This document shows positions 58,714 through 64,000 of a stretch of DNA of 64,000 bases, in pieces. A model generated the notes under the pieces. The model ran no database searches. It was not told where the DNA came from and worked only from the letters and a program-made list of their open reading frames with translations. The stretch comes from Pedobacter roseus (GTDB lineage: Bacteria > Bacteroidota > Bacteroidia > Sphingobacteriales > Sphingobacteriaceae). The translations under genes were made by a program, and so were the position numbers. Position 1 is the first letter of the stretch; the number at the start of each line of letters is the position of its first letter. The DNA lies in the NCBI RefSeq assembly GCF_014395225.1, contig NZ_CP060723.1, positions 5,642,001-5,706,000 on the forward strand, given 5' to 3'.

Positions 58714-59589
58714 ATGTTCAATTATAATTCACCAATGCTCAGAGAAGACGCTTTAAAAGGAAAAACCATTGTAATTACAGGTGGCGGAACCGGACTTGGG
58801 AAAGCGATGGGCGTTTATTTTTTGAAGTTAGGGGCTAATTTAGTGATCACCAGCCGTAAGCAGGATGTACTACAAAAAACTGCCGATGAGATGGAAGAAA
58901 AAACCGGTGGTAAAGTATTGGCGGTAGCTTGCGATGTGCGTGAGATTGAACAGGTAGAAAATGTATTGGCTAAAAGCCTGGAGAAATTTGGTTCTGTTGA
59001 TGTATTGTTGAATAACGCTGCGGGTAACTTCATTTCTCCAACCGAGCGTTTATCTGCAAATGCATTTTCATCCATTATCGATATTGTTTTAAAAGGGACG
59101 GTTAACTGTACGCTTACTTTTGGTAAACACTGGATCAAAGAAAAACAGGCCGCAACCGTTTTAAATATCATCACCACTTATGCTTTTACAGGTTCGGCTT
59201 ATGTAGTGCCATCGGCCTGTGCAAAGGGTGGTGTTTTAGCGTTAACAAGATCTTTGGCGGTTGAGTGGGGCAAATATGGTATCCGTACCAATGCCATCGC
59301 ACCGGGACCATTCCCTACAAAAGGCGCGTGGGAACGTTTATTACCCGGCGACCTGGCGAAAAAATTCGATTTTAAAAACCGCGTGCCTTTAAAAAGGGTT
59401 GGCGATCATCAGGAACTGGCCAATTTAGCTGCTTTTCTCGTAAGCGATTTCTCAGGTTACATTAATGGAGAAGTGATCACTATCGATGGCGGCGAATGGT
59501 TACAGGGGGCTGGTCAAATGAACGGCCTGGAAGCCATTCCTAACGAAATGTGGGATATGCTGGAGCAAATGACGAGAAGCGCTAAGTGA
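58714..59589 (+). CDS. SDR-family 2,4-dienoyl-CoA reductase-like enzyme
   Basis: A 291-residue Rossmann short-chain dehydrogenase. The cofactor loop is VITGGGTGLGKAMGVYF. The NNAAGNFISPTERLSANAF stretch and Ser/Tyr/Lys (Tyr156, Ser167, Lys171 in VVPSACAKGG) closely match mitochondrial DECR1. It would reduce 2,4-dienoyl-CoA from unsaturated fatty-acid beta-oxidation with NADPH. It fits with the isomerase gene upstream as an auxiliary beta-oxidation pair. Confidence 0.9.
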   Translation: MFNYNSPMLREDALKGKTIVITGGGTGLGKAMGVYFLKLGANLVITSRKQDVLQKTADEMEEKTGGKVLAVACDVREIEQVENVLAKSLEKFGSVDVLLNNAAGNFISPTERLSANAFSSIIDIVLKGTVNCTLTFGKHWIKEKQAATVLNIITTYAFTGSAYVVPSACAKGGVLALTRSLAVEWGKYGIRTNAIAPGPFPTKGAWERLLPGDLAKKFDFKNRVPLKRVGDHQELANLAAFLVSDFSGYINGEVITIDGGEWLQGAGQMNGLEAIPNEMWDMLEQMTRSAK

Positions 59590-59737
59590 TGTGATATGTA
59601 AAATGTAAGGATGTAATATGGATGATGGAAAATAGACGACGAAAAAAAACGGTCGCTTGATACATCATCCATATTACATTTTCCCTCTTACATTTTTTTC
59701 CATTTTCCCTCTTACATTTTTATTTATCTTTGCCGAT
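59590..59737. repeat. Low-complexity purD upstream region with internal inverted words
   Basis: ATGTAAGGATGTAATATGGATGATG is inverted as CATCATCCATATTACAT and CTTACATTTT, followed by CATTTTCCCTCTTACATTTT repeated twice. The last part carries the purD -7 box. Confidence 0.55.
59725..59732 (+). promoter_or_regulatory. -7 box of purD at leaderless spacing
   Basis: TATCTTTG followed by CCGAT and the purD ATG at 59738. Confidence 0.55.
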
Positions 59738-61009
59738 ATGAATATCTTACTTTTAGGTTCAGGCGGCAGAGAAAGCGCATTCGCTTGGAAAATGAGCCAG
59801 TCTTCGCACTGCGATAAATTAATTATTGCTCCGGGAAACGGCGGCACAGGAGTGTATGGTACCAATATCAACATCAATGTGAACGACTTTGATGCCATTA
59901 AAAAAGTGGTACTTACCGAAAACATTGAACTGGTTGTAGTAGGGCCTGAAGAACCTTTGGTAAATGGTATTCATGATTTTTTCCTTGCCGATAAAGCAAT
60001 TGCTCACATTCCTGTAATCGGACCTAAAAAAGAAGGTGCTATTTTAGAAGGAAGTAAAGATTTCTCTAAACAGTTTATGGAGCGCCATAGTATTCCAACT
60101 GCGGCTTCAAAATCTTTTACTCCCGAAACTTTAGAAGACGGCCTAGTCTATCTTCAAAACCATGCGTTGCCGGTTGTTTTAAAAGCAGATGGTTTAGCAG
60201 CTGGTAAAGGGGTATTAATTTGCACTGAAACTATCGAAGCACAGGAAGAGTTAAAACTCATGCTTGGCGGTAAATTTGGCGCTGCTGGTGCAACAGTAGT
60301 TATCGAAGAATTTTTAAGTGGAATTGAACTTTCGGTATTTATTTTAACCGATGGCGAAAACTATATCACTTTACCATCAGCCAAAGATTATAAACGAATT
60401 GGCCAGGGCGATACCGGCTTAAATACGGGTGGTATGGGTTCGGTTTCTCCGGTTCCGTTTGCCACACCAGAATTTTTAGCCAAGGTAGAAGAACGAATCA
60501 TTAAACCAACAGTAGAGGGTTTAAAGAAAGATAATATCGATTATACTGGTTTCATCTTTTTCGGTTTGATCAAAGTTGGGGAAGAGCCATTTGTGATTGA
60601 GTACAATGCACGTATGGGCGATCCAGAAACGGAAAGTGTAATTCCCAGGGTAGAGAACGATTTGGTTGAACTCTTTTTAGCTACCGCAGATAAAAAGTTG
60701 AATGAAGTGAATTTGGTAATTTCTGATCAAACTGCAGCTACCGTAATGATTGTAGCAGGTGGTTATCCTGGCGATTATCTGAAAGGTAAAGCCATCACAG
60801 GAATCGAAAACTTACGTCACTCTAATGCTTTCCATGCGGGTACGCTTTTAGAAAATGATGTAGTAAAAACCAATGGTGGTAGGGTAATTGCCATTACCAG
60901 TTTACAAAAGGATTTGTTTACCGCCTTACAATCAGCAACAGCAGATGCAGGAAGAATTTATTTCGACGGTAAATATTTTAGAGAAGATATTGGCTTTGAT
61001 TTAATTTAA
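59738..61009 (+). CDS. purD: Phosphoribosylamine-glycine ligase
   Basis: The start is taken at MNILLLGSGGRESAFAWKMS (59738), the normal GARS N-terminus; the longer frame reads the low-complexity spacer. The 423-residue ATP-grasp enzyme makes glycinamide ribonucleotide in purine synthesis. Recognisable features are IAPGNGGTGVYGTN, VVVGPEEPLVNGIHDF, VLKADGLAAGKGVLI (ATP-grasp) and EYNARMGDPETESVIPR. It is monocistronic with a clear terminator. Confidence 0.97.
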   Translation: MNILLLGSGGRESAFAWKMSQSSHCDKLIIAPGNGGTGVYGTNININVNDFDAIKKVVLTENIELVVVGPEEPLVNGIHDFFLADKAIAHIPVIGPKKEGAILEGSKDFSKQFMERHSIPTAASKSFTPETLEDGLVYLQNHALPVVLKADGLAAGKGVLICTETIEAQEELKLMLGGKFGAAGATVVIEEFLSGIELSVFILTDGENYITLPSAKDYKRIGQGDTGLNTGGMGSVSPVPFATPEFLAKVEERIIKPTVEGLKKDNIDYTGFIFFGLIKVGEEPFVIEYNARMGDPETESVIPRVENDLVELFLATADKKLNEVNLVISDQTAATVMIVAGGYPGDYLKGKAITGIENLRHSNAFHAGTLLENDVVKTNGGRVIAITSLQKDLFTALQSATADAGRIYFDGKYFREDIGFDLI

Positions 61010-61029
61010 GCCGTAGCATATATAAAAAG

Positions 61030-61065
61030 AAACCCGCTGATTGATTAAAATCAGCGGGTTTTTTA
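61030..61065 (+). terminator. Rho-independent terminator of purD
   Basis: AAACCCGCTGATT pairs with AATCAGCGGGTTT around a 6-base loop, followed by TTTTATTT. Confidence 0.9.
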
Positions 61066-61115
61066 TTTCATCTGGCTGTCCTGGTTTATCGGGGCGGCAA
61101 CTGATCAGATAATTT

Positions 61116-62270
61116 TTACTTCGATTTACTTCCCAATAATTCCTGAAGTTTATCCTGTAAAGCCTGCTCTCTTAATCCTTTAGCAATAATTTTTCCGTTT
61201 GGATCAATTAAAAAATTGGCTGGGATTGATTGGATACCGTACATCTGCGCCACTTCATTGCTCCAGCCTTTCAAATCAGATACATGCGTCCATGTTAATT
61301 TATCTGCTTCAATCGCTTTTAACCATCCTGCTTTAGTTGTTCTGGTTGTGCCTCCATCTAATGAAACGCCTAATACGGTAAAGCCTTTATCTTTAAATTT
61401 ATTATAAGCTACAACTACATTTGGGTTTTCCTGACGGCATGGACCACACCATGAAGCCCAGAAATCAACCAGTACATATTTACCTTTAAAATCTGATAAT
61501 TTTACCGCTTTTCCGGCAGTATCAGTTTGGGTAAAATCCATGGCCATTCCGCCAACCGCTGTTTTTCTTCCAGCGTCGAATATCTGGGCAATTTTTTTAC
61601 CAGTAGAAGTTGCCTTCAGCTCCGGAGATAGTCCCATAAAGGCCTTTTCAGCTGCTGTTGCCTGATCTGGATCAGAAGCCAATTGATTGAGTGCAGTTAA
61701 GCTGATGTAGGATTTAGGATTGTTGCCCGCGTAAGTAAGCAAAATAGGGGTTAATGCTGCCGTAGCTTTCTCATAACGGCTCATGGCATTTTCCCTTGTT
61801 TTTGGATCTTTCTGCTGCTCTGGTGTTAGTTTAGAATACTCAACATTAATAGCATTGATTTCATCATCTACCGGCTTGGTTAAAGCTTTTAATTTTTTAC
61901 TGTCATCGTTAATTGCCGATCCTGTAATTGCAGCTGTTTTTATAGAGTCGGTTCCGGTTATTTTAATGTTTGCTGGTTCTAAAAATAAGGTGGCGTAATC
62001 CAATACCTCGCCTTTGGCAGGGCGGTTAACGTAAGGGTTTTTGTTCAGGAACAAATTTCCGGCTGCAGGCTCGGTCAAGGTACCTTTAAAGGCAAAAGCT
62101 CCACTGGCTACAGTTGTAGAATCCGTGATAGATTTGTCACCAGCGCGGTAAACCAGGTAAACCTTATCTCCGGTTTTTAATCCTTTTATATTACCATTAA
62201 CTGTAAATGGCTTTTGGGCAAGTGCTGCAAGTGGTAATAAAGCCATTGCAGATAATAATATTTTTTTCAT
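61116..62270 (-). CDS. DUF4369 plus TlpA-type thiol-disulfide oxidoreductase, secreted
   Basis: A 384-residue protein with a signal peptide (MKKILLSAMALLPLAALAQK), an N-terminal DUF4369 beta-sandwich (about 22-115), a helical linker (about 130-230) and a C-terminal AhpC/TlpA thioredoxin domain with VDFWASWCGPCRQENP (CxxC at about residue 276) and IQSIPANFLIDPNGK. This architecture is common in Bacteroidetes and probably works in periplasmic thiol chemistry. A TATATTTG -7 box lies at 62292-62299. Monocistronic. Confidence 0.92.
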   Translation of the reverse strand: MKKILLSAMALLPLAALAQKPFTVNGNIKGLKTGDKVYLVYRAGDKSITDSTTVASGAFAFKGTLTEPAAGNLFLNKNPYVNRPAKGEVLDYATLFLEPANIKITGTDSIKTAAITGSAINDDSKKLKALTKPVDDEINAINVEYSKLTPEQQKDPKTRENAMSRYEKATAALTPILLTYAGNNPKSYISLTALNQLASDPDQATAAEKAFMGLSPELKATSTGKKIAQIFDAGRKTAVGGMAMDFTQTDTAGKAVKLSDFKGKYVLVDFWASWCGPCRQENPNVVVAYNKFKDKGFTVLGVSLDGGTTRTTKAGWLKAIEADKLTWTHVSDLKGWSNEVAQMYGIQSIPANFLIDPNGKIIAKGLREQALQDKLQELLGSKSK

Positions 62271-62414
62271 GTGGATAAGTTAATCGTTCTTCAAATATAG
62301 AAATCTGTACCGCTTAAACGTAAATAGCTGTGTAAAATTATGATGGTTTTTAGATGTTAATTATTTCAACCTCAATAAGATTTATTCTAATCAACTTTGA
62401 AATTAAATGAGTTT

Positions 62415-63596
62415 TCAGTTTAATTTCTGATAAGTCCGCCACCATAAATCTGGCATTTCGCCATTAACTGCGGTTTGATAATCATCATACCTGCAGGGTA
62501 CAAGGTGGTAACGTTCATTTTTAGATTGTCCTGATGGATAAGGAACCTGCATCCACCAACGGTCTGATTTTTTGCTCTTTACAAATATCATTTCTCCCGA
62601 ACCATCTTTTAGGCTGGTGCGGTAAATCATAAACTGAGATTTTGGAGTAAGTGGGAAATCTTTTTTACGGGCATAAAAGCCTTCTACAAAATACCATACC
62701 ATCTGTGCCAGTAAGAAAGCCGTTTGTCCGTTGTTATCGTAAGCAGGGTTAAATTCATAAAACCCTATTGAGGTTAGTTTGTCATTCATGCCGGCGTAAC
62801 GGGCAATGCGGCATGCCTCTTCACCATCGAAACCGTTTGGCGTAGCATTGGCATTTGCAGCGGCATCGGCAGAGCGGATAGCGCCCATATCGAAACTGAT
62901 CATGTTTGCATTGCGGATAATGGGTTCTGTTAAGGTAATATCTTGTGCAAACTCTCCTAAACGGTGCACATCAAAATATAACTTATCCATCACGCTCAAA
63001 CTTTCCTGGTTTACAAAATAAGTTTGATAGCCTACGTTGCTAAAATTGAACAGATAATTGGGCTGGTGCAGAAAAATCTTGTTCAGGTAGCAGTCCGATC
63101 GGGTTGCAATGCCCTCGTGGTCATCATCGCCTATATCAAACTGGTTATCAATAACCACCAGATCTACCTTTTGCTCTAAATCTTCGTAACCCAGGTACTG
63201 GCCATAGGTTAAATCCTGTCCGCCGCCAATAATAATCGGGATAATGTCTTTTTTAATCAGCTCAGAAACCACCATTTTAATGGCGATGTAGGTATCGGCA
63301 ATGGTTGCACCATGTTTGATGTTACCTAAATCAACAATCCTGCTGCTAAAAGCACCTTCGTTGAGTTTGTAAAATTTCTCCCTGAAATAATCAGGTGCAA
63401 GGGCAGTACCCTCGTTATTAACAGCACCTCTTCCATCAAGTACCCCAAAAATAGCCAGATCGTAAGTATGTTCCTCAAAATCGGGGAACGACTCGGTATA
63501 GATTTGTGCTTTTAAACCCAGCTGACTTGTAAAAAATCCTTGCCTGGGTGTAAAACTATCGGGTTTTATGGGTGAAAAGAAATCCGTTAATGACAT
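62415..63596 (-). CDS. Degenerate arginase-family (formimidoylglutamase-like) protein
   Basis: A 393-residue protein with the arginase/agmatinase/formimidoylglutamase fold, but the metal motifs are altered: GGDH is GGGQ (Gln127), DAHxD is DNQFD (Asp150, Gln152, Asp154) and SxDxDxxDP is SFDMGAIRSAD (Asp236 kept, Gly238 in place of Asp). Both histidine ligands and one aspartate are gone, so Mn-dependent hydrolysis is doubtful. Databases often call this Bacteroidetes family formimidoylglutamase. Function unknown. It is divergent from the epimerase gene. Confidence 0.8.
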   Translation of the reverse strand: MSLTDFFSPIKPDSFTPRQGFFTSQLGLKAQIYTESFPDFEEHTYDLAIFGVLDGRGAVNNEGTALAPDYFREKFYKLNEGAFSSRIVDLGNIKHGATIADTYIAIKMVVSELIKKDIIPIIIGGGQDLTYGQYLGYEDLEQKVDLVVIDNQFDIGDDDHEGIATRSDCYLNKIFLHQPNYLFNFSNVGYQTYFVNQESLSVMDKLYFDVHRLGEFAQDITLTEPIIRNANMISFDMGAIRSADAAANANATPNGFDGEEACRIARYAGMNDKLTSIGFYEFNPAYDNNGQTAFLLAQMVWYFVEGFYARKKDFPLTPKSQFMIYRTSLKDGSGEMIFVKSKKSDRWWMQVPYPSGQSKNERYHLVPCRYDDYQTAVNGEMPDLWWRTYQKLN

Positions 63597-63623
63597 ATAT
63601 TTAAAACTCTCGGCTCAAATATC

Positions 63624-63631
63624 TATTTTTG
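63624..63631 (+). promoter_or_regulatory. -7 box of the epimerase gene
   Basis: TATTTTTG, an exact TAnnTTTG match, lies 36 bases before the ATG at 63668, giving a leader of about 30 bases. Confidence 0.4.
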
Positions 63632-63667
63632 AATGCGTATTTCCACATATAGCCCGAAAAAAATAAA

Positions 63668-64000
63668 ATGATACTGGTAACCGGAGGAACTGGATTTTTA
63701 GGATCTGAATTAATTAAGCAGTTAACTGATAAAGGTTTAGCGGTACGCGCCTTGAGGCGTGGGAAATCTAAAATTCCTGCCATGATCCAAAATATATCCC
63801 TGGTCGAATGGTTTGTGGCTGATATCAACGAGCCCTCCGCTTTAGAAGATGCCTTTGAAGGGATCACGAAAGTGTATCATTGTGCTGCATTTGTATCCTT
63901 TAACCCTAAAGATAAGAAACAACTTTTTCATGTAAACATCGATGGTACCTCAAACATTGTAAACCTATGTGCCGAAAATAATTGCAGGTTGTTGCATGTA
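63668..64000 (+). CDS. NAD-dependent epimerase/dehydratase family protein, N-terminal part (cut by window edge)
   Basis: 111 codons stay open to the window end. The protein begins MILVTGGTGFLGSELIKQLT, the extended-SDR NAD-binding loop (GxxGFLG), and continues VYHCAAFVSFNPKDKK with the typical N-terminal strand order. Members act on nucleotide sugars or hydroxysteroid-like substrates; with the C-terminal half missing the subclass cannot be set. Confidence 0.88.
   Translation, partial: MILVTGGTGFLGSELIKQLTDKGLAVRALRRGKSKIPAMIQNISLVEWFVADINEPSALEDAFEGITKVYHCAAFVSFNPKDKKQLFHVNIDGTSNIVNLCAENNCRLLHV

Noticed and set aside
1..64000. tRNA, rRNA, tmRNA and other structured RNA genes
   Set aside because: No recognisable T-loop, anticodon-stem or rRNA core sequence was found by eye on either strand. 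A covariance search would settle this.

Overview
The window looks like a chromosomal segment of a Bacteroidetes bacterium, most likely family Sphingobacteriaceae and Pedobacter-like. This rests on low-to-moderate GC, TAnnTTTG promoter -7 boxes with almost no Shine-Dalgarno sequences, TonB-dependent receptors with CarboxypepD-like domains, DUF5687 and DUF6263 proteins, GG-leader peptides, LytS/LytTR systems, and enzyme sequences typical of that group. No rRNA, tRNA, CRISPR array, prophage or plasmid gene was seen. The species is inferred, not proven.

Layout. 1-4.3 kb: partial PAS protein, LysR regulator divergent from an mdaB/ygiN-like quinone redox pair, RhtA-like exporter, small conserved protein, Cu/Zn SOD lipoprotein. 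4.4-8.7 kb: orphan ExbD, then a GG-leader peptide with its own HlyD adaptor and C39-peptidase ABC exporter, the best candidate for a secreted-peptide system. 8.7-9.6 kb: dense intergenic repeats. 9.7-12.6 kb: metK, a lipid kinase, a SUI1 factor. 13-16.5 kb: a LytS-type kinase and LytTR regulator, followed by a 64-residue membrane protein and a membrane-tethered LytTR protein that shares both that membrane segment and a near-identical DNA-binding domain. 16.5-25.6 kb: hisS, methyltransferase, frame-disrupted MFS transporter, VOC protein, rarA, DUF5687/ABC pair, OmpA lipoprotein. 26-30.2 kb: oxidoreductase, M90 peptidase, DUF6263 protein, hydrolase. 30.9-33.9 kb: ABC/GntR operon. 34-36.6 kb: DoxX, aldo/keto reductase, Old Yellow Enzyme. 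36.9-39.7 kb: TonB receptor with a His/Cys-rich small protein, possibly for metal uptake. 39.8-43.8 kb: TlpA protein, GNAT-MarR operon with a 26-bp palindromic operator, nucleoid-associated protein, and a RAYT transposase bounded by cognate REP hairpins. 43.8-51 kb: MoxR/DUF58 membrane-complex operon with a frame-disrupted spoIIM and divergent RDD gene. 51-54.6 kb: DUF2752/CD225 pair, then acpT-like, lipB and a SGNH lipoprotein, with dcd divergent. 55-64 kb: MG2/plug outer-membrane protein, enoyl-CoA isomerase plus dienoyl-CoA reductase, purD, DUF4369-TlpA protein, a degenerate arginase-family protein and a partial epimerase.

Two patterns run through the whole window. Several genes have TAnnTTTG exactly five bases before the start codon, suggesting leaderless transcripts (hisS, purD, nucleoid-associated protein, a small hypothetical, and one TTG-started gene). 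The intergenic spaces are full of dispersed inverted repeats, many bounded by CGTCAT/ATGACG, plus low-complexity spacers built from short repeated words.
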